From Neorhizobium galegae (GTDB taxonomy: Bacteria; Pseudomonadota; Alphaproteobacteria; Rhizobiales; Rhizobiaceae): a stretch of 64,000 nt of DNA. The stretch covers positions 1 through 64,000 of the forward strand of contig NZ_CP090097.1 in assembly GCF_021391675.1 (NCBI RefSeq), in the 5' to 3' direction. Of the stretch, positions 45,921-55,565 are shown one piece after another (position 1 is the first letter of the stretch; the number at the start of each line of letters is the position of its first letter). Under the pieces are notes generated by a model. The model saw nothing but the letters and a program-made list of their open reading frames with translations. It did not search any database and had not been told where the DNA came from. The translations under genes and the position numbers were made by a program.

Positions 45921-46901
45921 ATGCGGTTTAAGGGACTTGATCTAAATCTTTTGGTTGCGTTCGACGCCGTGATGACTGAGAGAAGTGTCACAGCGGCTGC
46001 TCGCAGCATCAACCTCAGCCAGCCCGCCATGAGTGCTGCGATCGCCCGCCTCCGGCTCTATTTTGGCGACGAGCTTTTTATTATGCGGGGGCGCAGTTTC
46101 TTAACCACCCCGCGTGCGGACGCACTCGCCGTCGCGGTGCGCGATTCCCTGCTCAACATACAGTTTTCCATCATTTCCGCAGACCCGTTTTGCCCAGCGA
46201 AGTCGGGTCGCTGTTTCAGGTTCGTTCTTTCGGACTCTATGACCCTTGTATTTTTTGGCAAGGTCGCGGAGCGTGTAGCCCGAGAGGCGCCAGGGGTCAG
46301 TTTCGAACTCCTGCCACTTGATGACGAACCTAGTGAGCTTCTACGCCGAGGAAGTGCCGACTTTATTATCCTTCCCGACCTTTTCATGTCTAATGAGCAC
46401 CCCAAACGCAAACTCTTTGGGGAGACGCTCGTATGTGTAGGCTGCCCGAGGAATAGCCTGTTAACGAAACAACTGTCGTTAGAGAAGTATTTTTCGCTGG
46501 GACATATCGTGGCAAAGTTTGGAAGCACAAAAGGGCCTTCTCTTGAGCAATGGTTGTCGAGTCAACACGGCTTTAAAATGCGTGTTGAACTCGTTGTGCC
46601 TAGCTTCGTGTCAATCCCTCCCCTGCTATCGGGTACTAACCGGATAGCGACTCTGCCCTTGCGATTGGTGAAGAAGTTGGAACATGCTATACCACTAAGA
46701 ATCGTCAAACATCCATTCTCCGCCCTTTCTTTTAACGAGATAGTCCAGTGGCCCGCGCTTCATAACGCAGACGCAGCCAGCATTTGGATGCGAGAAATAT
46801 TGTTACAGGAGGCGTCGAGTATGGATTACATGGATGCCATCGAGCCTTTCCGAAGCGCAGAATGTTCTCGCACACGGAAGCGAGGGGGCGATGTCCGGTA
46901 G
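45921..46901 (+). CDS. nodD: NodD-family LysR regulator
   Basis: 326 residues (typical NodD about 310-322). The N-terminus [40 protein letters not shown] is diagnostic of NodD's LysR HTH. The effector domain keeps [17 protein letters not shown] and the C-terminal [13 protein letters not shown]. NodD binds nod boxes and activates nod genes with plant flavonoids. The C-terminus (about 20 residues past AS.MDY) is longer than usual. Rhizobia often hold several NodDs; which inducer this one answers to cannot be read. Confidence 0.93.
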   Translation: MRFKGLDLNLLVAFDAVMTERSVTAAARSINLSQPAMSAAIARLRLYFGDELFIMRGRSFLTTPRADALAVAVRDSLLNIQFSIISADPFCPAKSGRCFRFVLSDSMTLVFFGKVAERVAREAPGVSFELLPLDDEPSELLRRGSADFIILPDLFMSNEHPKRKLFGETLVCVGCPRNSLLTKQLSLEKYFSLGHIVAKFGSTKGPSLEQWLSSQHGFKMRVELVVPSFVSIPPLLSGTNRIATLPLRLVKKLEHAIPLRIVKHPFSALSFNEIVQWPALHNADAASIWMREILLQEASSMDYMDAIEPFRSAECSRTRKRGGDVR

Positions 46902-46991
46902 GTGGCATCTGCACCGACACCACACATCCGATTGGTGCCTGAAACATGGCCGACCGCGTTAACTCACCACAAACCGGGGAGGATCTTCGCG

Positions 46992-48053
46992 ATGCCCATG
47001 TTGCGAAAACCGGGTTTCCATTGGACCTCTCAAGGAAAGCCCCTGTTCAAACCAACGGTACTGGTTGCCTCCTTTTGGATGCTAGGCACGGGCTCCGCCG
47101 GTGCGCACGTCAAATGGTTCTCTGTCTATGACACTGCCGCCCAACCACGCGGCCTCGGAGAAGTGCTATGTCAGGATTTCGGTTTCCTTCTTGTCGTTGC
47201 CATACTCTGCTTTTTCTCTGGCTGTCTGGTTGAGCAGACTGCTCGGGGTGAACCAATATCACGCCTGCTCGGGCGCTTTGCGTTTGGCCGGGGGCGACAT
47301 GCTGAGGCGGTAATCCGCACTGGTTGTGGGTTTTTCTTCGTATCGCTCTCTACGACCGGAGGGATCCTACTGACGCCCGAATTGAAAACCACATCCGCCG
47401 TTGTGGGGCCCTTGCAGCTGACAATCGCGGCTGGGCTGCTGTCAGCCAGCACGACACCTATATCCGCCGTATGTGTCGTCGCGCTTTTCGGCCTGGCCGT
47501 ACGGGACTACGGTGTATTTCATATGGCGGACTATTCGATCTTCCTGGGACTTTCGGCCTATCTCGCCCTTACCGGGTTGCAAAAAAGGTTTTTGGGCGTC
47601 CTACCGCTAGACATCCTGCGATATTCGACCGCTGCCACGTTGATGTGGGCCTCCGTTGAGAAGTGGGCCTATCCTGGCTGGAGCTTTCCGCTCCTGGCCG
47701 CGCATCCCAATATCGCGCTTGGCATAAACAGCGAGTCCTACATGCGGGCCGCGGGCATGATCGAGTTCACACTCGCGTTTGCCCTATTGTGGACGCCTCT
47801 GGTTCGACGCCTTTCCGCGATCGTTCTACTTGCAATGTTCGTCAGCGCCTGCGCCGAGTTCGGCAAAGTGGATATAGTCGGCCACTCCGTGATCATCGTC
47901 GTGCTTATCACGATTTTCGCAGATGACCGGCCTAAGACGGTGGATCTGCGCGTTCCATGGCTCAGTCCGGCGGCGCTCTGTGCGGCGCTCGTGGCAACCA
48001 TCATGGTCTACTATTCCAGCCATGCGGCGATCTTCAATACCACGATTCTGTAG
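46992..48053 (+). CDS. Polytopic membrane protein of unknown function, downstream of nodD
   Basis: 353 residues from ATG 46992 (GGGGAGG about 8 nt upstream). About eight to nine hydrophobic helices, among them FLLVVAILCFFSGCLV, PLQLTIAAGLLSA and LSAIVLLAMFVSACAEF. The block WASVEKWAYPGWSFPLLAAH resembles DoxX/TQO-type membrane proteins, but overall family is not recognised. It lies 90 bp after nodD on the same strand, so may be co-transcribed. Confidence 0.65.
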   Translation: MPMLRKPGFHWTSQGKPLFKPTVLVASFWMLGTGSAGAHVKWFSVYDTAAQPRGLGEVLCQDFGFLLVVAILCFFSGCLVEQTARGEPISRLLGRFAFGRGRHAEAVIRTGCGFFFVSLSTTGGILLTPELKTTSAVVGPLQLTIAAGLLSASTTPISAVCVVALFGLAVRDYGVFHMADYSIFLGLSAYLALTGLQKRFLGVLPLDILRYSTAATLMWASVEKWAYPGWSFPLLAAHPNIALGINSESYMRAAGMIEFTLAFALLWTPLVRRLSAIVLLAMFVSACAEFGKVDIVGHSVIIVVLITIFADDRPKTVDLRVPWLSPAALCAALVATIMVYYSSHAAIFNTTIL

Positions 48054-48164
48054 GCCCTCGCTTCAAGAGGAGCGGAGGTTGAGGGAAACGCTACCAAAGC
48101 AAGAAGTTTGCGATCAAGTGCCTCTTAGAAGCTGCCTGAAAAAGATGTGAGTGATTTTGACCTG

Positions 48165-49235
48165 CCACTGAACTTTCATCCAGCGGCGACTAAATGTGGA
48201 GCCTCAACACGTTGTCCCTGTTCAGACGGAGGCGACTGATGGGTGTTTTTGATTTTAAGCCGCCGTGCGGACGATGCCAATTGTACATGTGGTTCCAGTT
48301 CGGCAGGTGGGCCTTTCGATGATCTGAGGTCTGATACGCACGAGCATAAGCCCATTCGCGTAAGGCTGTCTGAATAAAGCGTTCGGCCTTGCCGTTGGTC
48401 TTCGGCGTATAAGGTTTGGTGCGGATGTGCTTGAGACCGAGAGCCTTGCAGGCTCGTGCGAAGTCCTTGGCGATGTAGCAAGAGCCGTTGTCGGTCATGA
48501 CTCGCGTAACCGTAATGCCGAGGCTGGCGTAATAGGCAACTGCCGCATTGAGGAAGGCTATGGCGCTGACGGCCTTTTCGTTCGGGAAGATGTCGGTGAA
48601 GGCGATGCGGGATGCATCGTCGATCGAGACATGGACGTATTCCCAGCCGATGCCGCGTGAGTTGCTCTGATCAGTCCTGTCGCCAGTGATCCGGTGCCCG
48701 ACCCGGCCGAAGCGGCCAAGACGCTTGATATCGAGATGGATCAAGCCGCCTGGCTCGGCATATTCGTAACGCACGACCGGTTCGGCCGGAGCAATGTCTT
48801 TCATCCGGGAAAGACCGGCCCGCTTGAGAACGCGGCTGACGGTGGCCGGTGATACGCCTGTCTCCATGGCAATGTGCTTGCCGGTCAGGCGCTGGCGACG
48901 AAGAGCGACGATGCGATCGCTCAAAACCTCATCCGTCTGACGGGGGCTGTTTTGGGGCCGCGACGAGCGATCCGCCATTTTGGCGCGCCCACCCTGCTCG
49001 AAGCGTTCAATCCAGCGCGATACGATCTTGGGCGAGACGGCATAGACGCAGGCGGCTTGCGCTTTGGTGAGCGCACCGCGGAGAACGGCGACAGCCATTT
49101 CCTCTCGACGCAGCGGGGTCAGTCGGGCATTCTTGTGGATGTTCATTCGGAGCGATCCTGGAAAACTGAGGTGTGGTAACTCCAGTCTCCTAAATCCGCT
49201 CCGAATGGACAACCTCCTGAAAGCTCACAACTAGA
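48165..49235 (-). mobile_element. IS481-family element (ends approximate)
   Basis: Single transposase gene; weak matching ends near TGAACTTTCATCC (48170) and, reversed, GTTGTGAGCTTTCAGG (49235). Confidence 0.6.
48190..49146 (-). CDS. IS481-family transposase
   Basis: 318 residues from MNIHKNARLTPLRREEM. HTH (LTKAQAACVYAVSPKIVSRW), then an integrase core: GGLIHLDIKRLGRF (Asp), RVMTDNGSCYIAKDF (Asp), TPKTNGKAERFIQTALREWA (Glu). The frame is intact with all three acidic residues. Confidence 0.92.
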   Translation of the reverse strand: MNIHKNARLTPLRREEMAVAVLRGALTKAQAACVYAVSPKIVSRWIERFEQGGRAKMADRSSRPQNSPRQTDEVLSDRIVALRRQRLTGKHIAMETGVSPATVSRVLKRAGLSRMKDIAPAEPVVRYEYAEPGGLIHLDIKRLGRFGRVGHRITGDRTDQSNSRGIGWEYVHVSIDDASRIAFTDIFPNEKAVSAIAFLNAAVAYYASLGITVTRVMTDNGSCYIAKDFARACKALGLKHIRTKPYTPKTNGKAERFIQTALREWAYARAYQTSDHRKAHLPNWNHMYNWHRPHGGLKSKTPISRLRLNRDNVLRLHI

Positions 49236-49300
49236 GCCCCGGTTTTTGTGAACCGCCCCAGGTTTCTGGACCAGCGGAGGCTGGAGTTTTCCGGCTTCAT

Positions 49301-50284
49301 TCAGGGAGGCGGGCTGGTTGCGCCTCCCTGATTCATCAGTGAGATCGGTACCTTGTTGCCGATTGCGCCATGTGGCCGAACCTCATTGTAGTCTCTACGC
49401 CAATCCTCCATCTTTTCGCGCGCATCCGCAAGGGTCAGGAACCAGTGCTGGTTCAGGCATTCCGCCCGGAAGCGGCCGTTGAAGGCTTCGATGAAGGCGT
49501 TGTCCGTGGGCTTTCCCGGACGTGAGAAGTCCAGGATCACGCCCTTGGCATAGGCCCATAGGTCGAGATCGCGAGACACAAATTCGGTTCCCTGATCGAC
49601 ACGGATCGTCTTCGGATAGCCGACTTGCCGGCACACCCGCTCCAGCGTCTGCACTACGTCTTCGCCGCGATAGCTGTGACGCGGATCAAGCACTGGCACG
49701 TAGCGTGAGAAGGTGTCGACCACCGTCAGAACCCGCAGTTTCTTTCCGGTCGCGAGCTGATCGTGCACGAAGTCCATCGCCCACACGTCGTTGGGTCCCA
49801 CAGCCTTTTGTCGGTCCTCCCGCAGTTTGGCTTTAACCCGACGCTTCGGTGTCTTATTGCGCAACTGCAGACCCAAGTCTCTGTAAATGCGATAGGTTCG
49901 CTTGATGTTGGTGCCCCAGCCCTCGCGTTCCAGGAGCACATGCACGCGTCGATAGCCATAACGCACACGGGTCTCGCAGATCTCCCGAATACGACGTTCC
50001 AGGCCGGCCTGATCGGCACGGCGAGAGGTGTAATGGTAGGTCGACCGATCGAAGTTCAGCGCCCCACAGGCACGCCGGATCGAGATTGCCCAGTCCCGGC
50101 ACATGCCCCTTACCACCTCTCGCTTGCGAGCAGGCCTTAGAGCTTTCGCCGGATGACGTCCTGCAACATCTCCCGATCCAGCGTCAGATCCGCGACGATC
50201 TTTTTCAATCGCGCATTCTCGTCCTCGAGCTGCTTCAGCTTCTTCATCTCCGGCGGCAACATTCCGGCGTACTTCTTCTTCCAA
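49301..50284 (-). CDS. IS3-family transposase OrfB (frameshift product)
   Basis: The open frame is 327 codons, but its first ~45 shadow orfA. The real OrfB part begins near ALRPARKREVVRGMCRDWAI. Integrase core: VWAMDFVHDQL (Asp), IRVDQGTEFVSRDLD (Asp), NAFIEAFNGRFRAECLN (Glu). It is made as an OrfAB fusion by -1 frameshifting in this family. Confidence 0.9.
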   Translation of the reverse strand: MEEEVRRNVAAGDEEAEAARGRECAIEKDRRGSDAGSGDVAGRHPAKALRPARKREVVRGMCRDWAISIRRACGALNFDRSTYHYTSRRADQAGLERRIREICETRVRYGYRRVHVLLEREGWGTNIKRTYRIYRDLGLQLRNKTPKRRVKAKLREDRQKAVGPNDVWAMDFVHDQLATGKKLRVLTVVDTFSRYVPVLDPRHSYRGEDVVQTLERVCRQVGYPKTIRVDQGTEFVSRDLDLWAYAKGVILDFSRPGKPTDNAFIEAFNGRFRAECLNQHWFLTLADAREKMEDWRRDYNEVRPHGAIGNKVPISLMNQGGATSPPP

Positions 50285-50403
50285 TTGAAATAGGTCGCCT
50301 GGCTGATCCCCGCCTTCCGGCAGATCTCCGCAACTGGTACCCCCTCATCACCCTGCTTCAGAATGAACGCCTTCTGCGCGTCCGAAAACTGCGATGCCTT
50401 CAT
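50137..50403 (-). CDS. IS3-family transposase OrfA
   Basis: 88 residues: HTH (FSDAQKAFILKQGDEGVPVA, EICRKAGISQATYFNWKKKY) and a leucine-zipper-like C-terminus (KKLKQLEDENARLKKIVADL). Confidence 0.92.
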   Translation of the reverse strand: MKASQFSDAQKAFILKQGDEGVPVAEICRKAGISQATYFNWKKKYAGMLPPEMKKLKQLEDENARLKKIVADLTLDREMLQDVIRRKL

Positions 50404-50479
50404 CGTCTTCCGTTCCTTTCCCAGCCAGGAAAATGCACCGGAAAACTCTAACCAAAACTGGTCCAGTTTGAAGGGTTCA

Positions 50480-50832
50480 GATCACAAGCCAGTCGCCCGC
50501 CATTCGTAGAAATAGGACTGCACAGTGGTAAAAGGCGGAAAATCTTTCGGCATCATCCGCCACTGGCACCCCGTCGTGGCGATGTAAAGCAACGCGTTCA
50601 CGACTTCGCGAAGATCGGTGCTGCGCGGCCTGCCCAGCCGTCTCGGTCCAGACAGGCAAGGCGCGATCAATCCCCATTCCCGGTCCGTCAGATCGCTTGC
50701 ATACCGCATTGCCCGTCGGGCATATTGCCGACGGGTGAAATCAGTCCAGCCCATTGTGGTCTCCGTTCGTCCTAAGCAAACAAACAGAATCACAACTGGC
50801 TGATTTCACTCAACTCTTTTTCGGTCAGGCTC
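50480..50832 (-). pseudogene. IS5-family (IS427-type) transposase fragment with one terminal repeat
   Basis: Starting MGWTDFTRRQYARRAMRYAS at 50754, it carries the IS427-type N-terminus (DLTDREWGLIAPCLSGPRRL, TGCQWRMMPKDFPPFTTVQS) and is cut by the IS3 at 50480. The outer end GAGCCTGACCGA (minus, from 50832) touches the 3' end of nodU. Confidence 0.8.
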
Positions 50833-52543
50833 TAAAAGGCGGAAGGGTCGGCTGACTTGTAGCAAAGACGGCGGCTGGTTCGGTCTTTGTCAGAAGTAGT
50901 CCGTCGCACCACACCTGATCAATGCGTCCCCAGAGGCAGGCTGCCGCAGCATCCGGAAAGAAGCCGTGCCCATTTAAATTGGCGCTTGTGTTACAAAGCA
51001 GCGGAATGCCCGTCAGCTTCTCGTACTCTACCAATAGCTGAGCCACCTTGTGGTCAGAATTCCTCGGGATCGTCTGAAGCCGAGCGGTCTCATCGATGTG
51101 TATCACCGCTGGAATTTGATCGATCCATGCGGACCGGGTCCGATGGTCGAATAGCATATAAGGATCCGGAGTCCCTGGATCGAATATGCCTGGGGCACGA
51201 TCTTCCAAACAGATTGGTGCTACTGGTCGAAAGTATTCTCGCAATTTCACTTGATTGAGGTAGTCCTTAGCTTCCTTTGACGTCGCTGCGGCCAAGATGC
51301 TTCGCCCACCTAAGGCGCGAGGGCCAAGTTCAGCACGACCGGTAAGAAATACTACAGGTTTGTCGTCGGCGAGTAGCTGCGCTAGCTCTGTTAAAGTGCA
51401 AGGAGCGCTTTGCCACCCATCGGGGATGTCCCCCAAGGTAATGTTGGGGCCGCGATATACTGACCATTCAATGGCCACGAAGCCTTCTTCGGCAGCCAGC
51501 GCGCAGCAAGCGGCACCTATCGCCGATCCACTATCGTTGGGAAAGGGTGGCACCCAAACTGCGTCGAAAAGACCATCAGCGCGGAGCGCACTGTTCCATT
51601 TGATATTCAGGCCACATCCACCCGCAATACATAGGTTTCGTGGGAGCGGCATTGAGAGATCACGCAGAGCTGCAGTGACCTCCTCGACGAGCAGCCGCTC
51701 AAGGAAAATATGAAATGAAGCAAGTATGTCTTCAGATTTCGCCGCTCCCAGCCGCCGAGCGCTTTCGTCGAAGAAATCGTGCACAGCTTCTAATAGTGAG
51801 TCTTCACTTTGGCTGTTTTGTCTGTAACTGCAAGCAACGGCACCAGCGCCGGCCAAACGCTCCTCGTAGAGTTCACGAAATACTTTTAGAATCTCCTCGC
51901 GAGCTGTACCGAGAGCGATGTAGGCCATCATCTTTCCCGCGATATCCAGGTTCCATCCGTCCCTCTTAGTCTGCCTATAGGGCCCAAAATGTTGGCCCGC
52001 GATAGCATAGGTATGACCAATGATTGGGAACAGACACTTGATAAAATGAATCCCGCGCGGCTCGACATAGTAGAGCCGTGGAAAAATGCAGCCATCCCAC
52101 ACCAAGCAGAATGCGGGCTCTTTGGCCGCTGCGAATGGGCTGGTGCAGTAAGCAGATGCAACGTGGCCAGTAACATGCGGATAACTTTCGTAGGCAAAAT
52201 TAATGCCGCCGAGCATAAGTCCTGAGCCATGGTAAGCTGCCAGGGGGCTCGTAGCTCCCCTTTCTACATATGGCGCCCCAGCTAGCCTGACGGGCTGCCC
52301 GTCACTAAGCACCTCGAACTCGGAAACAGTCTCACCGTCCCAGCCGTCTATAACGAACCGGTCCACATGTGTTGGATCCAGACCATATTCCCCCAAAGCG
52401 GCGACGACCGCGTCGAGATCATTGATGTGCTGGAACCGGGGGTTGTTTCGCAACTTCTCCTGTTCAATGGAAAAAATCAGCCTGCCGTCCTCCAGCAGGG
52501 CAACTCCTCCGTCATGTGTCAGTTTGATGCCACAAATGCGCAT
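50825..52543 (-). CDS. nodU: Nodulation O-carbamoyltransferase NodU
   Basis: 572 residues. The N-terminal ASKHA-like part (MRICGIKLTHDGGVALLEDG; SYPHVTGHVASAYCTSPF with metal-binding histidines) and the C-terminal carbamoyl-transfer part (GRAELGPRALGGRSILAA; KLREYFRPVAPICLEDRAP; GIPLLCNTSANLNGHGFFPD) are both complete. NodU carbamoylates the non-reducing sugar of Nod factors using carbamoyl phosphate. The last two codons and stop lie in the inserted IS5 end, so the natural C-terminus is altered by a few residues. Its usual partner nodS is absent upstream. Confidence 0.93.
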   Translation of the reverse strand: MRICGIKLTHDGGVALLEDGRLIFSIEQEKLRNNPRFQHINDLDAVVAALGEYGLDPTHVDRFVIDGWDGETVSEFEVLSDGQPVRLAGAPYVERGATSPLAAYHGSGLMLGGINFAYESYPHVTGHVASAYCTSPFAAAKEPAFCLVWDGCIFPRLYYVEPRGIHFIKCLFPIIGHTYAIAGQHFGPYRQTKRDGWNLDIAGKMMAYIALGTAREEILKVFRELYEERLAGAGAVACSYRQNSQSEDSLLEAVHDFFDESARRLGAAKSEDILASFHIFLERLLVEEVTAALRDLSMPLPRNLCIAGGCGLNIKWNSALRADGLFDAVWVPPFPNDSGSAIGAACCALAAEEGFVAIEWSVYRGPNITLGDIPDGWQSAPCTLTELAQLLADDKPVVFLTGRAELGPRALGGRSILAAATSKEAKDYLNQVKLREYFRPVAPICLEDRAPGIFDPGTPDPYMLFDHRTRSAWIDQIPAVIHIDETARLQTIPRNSDHKVAQLLVEYEKLTGIPLLCNTSANLNGHGFFPDAAAACLWGRIDQVWCDGLLLTKTEPAAVFATSQPTLPPFRA

Positions 52544-52653
52544 AAAAGCTCCGTACTGATGTTGGAGGTCATTTGCGCGCTTGAAGGTGAGATCTTGTGG
52601 CGCAAAGCGACCTCGGCATTGACTTTAGTTGCGGCCGAGCATGAAGGCGCTCT

Positions 52654-52685
52654 AGTGATCGCCATCAGGTCTGATGGCGATCACT
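52654..52685. repeat. Perfect 15-bp inverted repeat upstream of nodU
   Basis: AGTGATCGCCATCAG, 2-bp centre GT, CTGATGGCGATCACT. All 15 pairs match. No T-run on either side, so it is not a standard terminator. It lies between the nod box and nodU. Confidence 0.75.
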
Positions 52686-52908
52686 GTTGCCAGCGACTGT
52701 TTCGATGCAATAGTTTAATAGGTTAGTGAGTTTTGCTCTTTACCGGCACTCGTGGGTCCTTCGATTGGCAGCATGGTTGCCTAGCAATTATGCGATCTCC
52801 GATATTCACAGGCTTTGATAATGGCGTTAGGAGATCGGTGGCAGAATTACAAACAATCCCGCTCGAGCGACGCTTTTTTGGGTTGTCTTTGCTATGCCTT
52901 AGTTAGAG

Positions 52909-52956
52909 AGGTTGGTAAAATCGATTGGTTGGATATAAGACATCCACGCCTCGAAT
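52909..52956 (-). promoter_or_regulatory. Nod box of nodU, truncated at the distal hexamer
   Basis: Minus strand: ATTCGA (expected ATCCAY), GGCGTG, GATG, TCTTAT, ATC, CAAC, CAATCGATTTTACCAA. The proximal two thirds are excellent. The distal hexamer is replaced where IS21-like sequence begins (about 52950). It is 366 bp from nodU; the stretch between (52544-52908) holds no gene, only the palindrome. Confidence 0.85.
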
Positions 52957-54337
52957 ACCGGAACGACCGAGCAAGCTTGATCCTTTTGCCGACAAACTTG
53001 CTGGCTGGCTGAAGACCGAGGCCGGAAGGTCGCGCAAGCAGCGCCGAACGCTGAAGCAGCTTCATGCCGATCTGGTTGTTCTCGGCTTTACCGGCTCCTA
53101 TGGCCGGGTCGCCGCGTTCGCCCGTGAGTGGCGGACTGAGCAGCAGACGGCGGGCCGCGGCATATTCGTTCCGCTGTCTTTCCGCCCAGGCGAAGCATTC
53201 CAATTCGATTGGAGTGAGGACTATGCCGTAATCGGCGGCGAGCGCACGAAGCTTCAGGTCGCCCATATCAAGCTATCACACAGTCGCGCCTTTCTGGTCA
53301 GAGCTTACCTGCTGCAGACGCACGAGATGCTCTTCGACGCTCACTGGCACGGGTTCCGCGTGTTCGGCGGCGTACCTGGTCGCGGCATCTATGATAACAT
53401 GAAGACCGCGGTCGATCGTGTTGGCCGCGGCAAGGAACGGCAGGTCAACGTCCGCTTCCAGGCGATGACGAACCACTACGTCTTTGCGCCCGAGTTCTGC
53501 AATCCCGCCGCAGGCTGGGAGAAGGGACAGGTCGAGAAGAACGTTCAGGATGCCCGACCGCGGCTGTGGCAACAGATGCCGGACTTTCCAGATCTACCGG
53601 CGTTGAACGCCTGGCTGGAGCAGCATTGCCAAAACCTGTGGCACGAGACACCGCATGGCACTTTGCCCGGCACGATTGCCAACATTTGGGCCGCCGAGCA
53701 GGCCGCGTTGATGGCATTGCCTACCGCGTTTGACGGCTTCGTCGAGCAGAGCAAGCGCGTCTCACCGACATGCCTGATCACCTTCGAGCGTAATCGTTAC
53801 AGCGTGCCTGCGTCTTTTGCGAACCGGCCCGTCAGCCTGCGGATCTATCCCGAGCGGCTGGTCGTTGCGGCCGAAGGAAATATCCTCTGCGAACATCCGC
53901 GGGTGATCGAGCGCAGTCACGACAAACCACCGCGAACGATTTACGACTGGCGGCATTACCTTGCGGTCATCCAACGCAAGCCCGGTGCCCTGCGCAATGG
54001 GGCGCCCTTCCTGGAATTGCCATTGGCCTTTCGGCAATTGCAGGACCAGATGCTTCGCCGCCCTGGCGGTGATCGTGAGATGGCCGATATCCTTGCTCTC
54101 GTTCTTCATCACGACGAGCAGGTCATCCTCCGCGCTGTGGAACTGGCCCTGGATGCGGGCGTGGCGACCAAAACGCATGTGCTGAACCTGCTGCACCGGT
54201 TGATCGACGGCAAGACGATCGACGGTCCCGACATCGATACGCCACAGGCGCTGACCTTGCTGCGCGAACCCAAGGCCAACGTCGAGCGCTACGATGGCTT
54301 GCGTGTCCAGATCGTGGGAGGTCGCCATGCGTCATGA
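52957..54337 (+). pseudogene. istA: IstA-type transposase, N-terminally truncated
   Basis: The frame begins within PRIPERPSKLDPFADKLAGW, missing the usual ~60-residue HTH. The rest is complete: [52 protein letters not shown] and [20 protein letters not shown]. The frame stays open upstream through the nod box to an ATG at 52925, which is accidental. Confidence 0.85.
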
Positions 54338-55121
54338 TCCCGCCAGCGCCGCCGTCGTCATCATGCTCCGGAGCCTGAAGATGTATGGCATGGCCCAGGC
54401 TGTAACGGACCTGATCGAGCAAGGAGCTCCGGCTTTCGAGGCGGCCGTGCCGATCCTGTCCCAGTTGCTGAAAGCCGAAATGGCCGAGCGAGAGGTTCGT
54501 TCGATCGCCTATCACATGAAGGCCGCCCGTTTCCCGGCCTACAAGGACTCCTCAGGGTTCGACTTTGCCGCGAGCGAGATCAACGAGGCGACAGTGCGCC
54601 AACTGCACCGATGCGAGTTCATGGATGGAGCACAGAATATCGTGCTCGTCGGCGGGCCGGGCACAGGAAAAACACATATCGCGACCGCCCTCGGCGTCCA
54701 GGCGATCGAGCATCACCGCCGAAAGGTCCGCTTCTTCTCGACCATCGAACTAGTCAACGCTCTCGAGCAGGAGAAGGCCAAAGGCAAGGCAGGCCAGATC
54801 GCCGAGACGCTGGTTCGCCTCGATCTGCTGATCCTCGACGAACTCGGATACCTTCCGTTCAGTGCTTCAGGCGGAGCGCTGCTCTTCCATCTGCTGAGCA
54901 AGCTCTACGAGCGCACCAGCGTCATCATCACCACCAACCTCAGCTTCAGCGAATGGGCGACCGTCTTTGGCGATGCCAAGATGACGACCGCTCTGCTCGA
55001 CCGTCTGACCCACCGTTGCCATATCCTGGAAACCGGGAACGACAGCTTCCGCTTCAAAGCCAGCTCGGCCGCCGCGGCACAAAAGAGAGGAGAAAAGCCC
55101 AACCCATTGACCAAAGCCTGA
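54327..55121 (+). CDS. istB: IS21 helper ATPase IstB
   Basis: 264 residues from ATG 54327 (GGGAGG upstream, overlapping istA). Walker [11 protein letters not shown], Walker [12 protein letters not shown]. It differs clearly from the IstB of the other two IS21 copies in the N-terminus and tail ([12 protein letters not shown]). Confidence 0.92.
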   Translation: MRHDPASAAVVIMLRSLKMYGMAQAVTDLIEQGAPAFEAAVPILSQLLKAEMAEREVRSIAYHMKAARFPAYKDSSGFDFAASEINEATVRQLHRCEFMDGAQNIVLVGGPGTGKTHIATALGVQAIEHHRRKVRFFSTIELVNALEQEKAKGKAGQIAETLVRLDLLILDELGYLPFSASGGALLFHLLSKLYERTSVIITTNLSFSEWATVFGDAKMTTALLDRLTHRCHILETGNDSFRFKASSAAAAQKRGEKPNPLTKA

Positions 55122-55189
55122 TCAGAAAACCATACTTAGAGGTGGCTCACTTCTCGGTGGAAAAACCGGCTCAGTTCCGCGTGGAAACA

Positions 55190-55491
55190 AACACCTGGGC
55201 TTTTATCGCGGCGATGCCGGTCTGGATCTCCTCGAAGACAAAGGCTTGCTGCTCATCATCGATGGCGGCCGCCCCAAGCTTTTCGGAGCGCCGGCCGAAG
55301 CGAGCCCGATCGAAAGCCTTCAGGATCTGTGTCAGCCGCTCGATGCGCTCGTCGGCATCAGCATTCCGGGCCTCGAGGTCATCGACCTGCTTTTCCAAGG
55401 CTTCGACGCGGGATGCCTTGTCGGCCATGGCGAGGACCATGGCCTTTAGGGCCTCAACATCATCCGGGAGCTCGATCTCGGGTCGCGTCAT
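55190..55491 (-). pseudogene. IS66 transposase (TnpC) N-terminal fragment
   Basis: Starting MTRPEIELPDDVEALKAMVL at 55491, with the coiled coil (RVEALEKQVDDLEARNADAD) and RFGRRSEKL motif of IS66 TnpC. Homology ends where the IS21 end abuts; the catalytic domain is gone. Confidence 0.85.
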
Positions 55492-55565
55492 GGATCTGAT
55501 CAGAGCATATTTTGCCGTGATCCGCCCGCAGTTTCAGGCCCCTGATTCACTTCGCCGCAGTGGTT

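Larger units (their letters stand above)
49249..50479 (-). mobile_element. IS3-family element (IS407-type)
   Basis: Left end TGAACCGCCCCAGGTTTCTG with ...GAGTTTTCCGG; right end reversed TGAACCCTTCAAACTGGACC with ...GAGTTTTCCGG. It encodes OrfA and OrfB and cuts the IS5 relic next to it. Confidence 0.8.
52950..55190 (+). mobile_element. IS21-family element of a different subgroup, left end missing
   Basis: istA lacks its N-terminal HTH and the left terminal repeat; istB and a probable right end (GGCTCACTTCTCGGTGGAAA, GGCTCAGTTCCGCGTGGAAA, 55143-55190) remain. It joins a truncated IS66 tnpC on the right. Confidence 0.75.
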
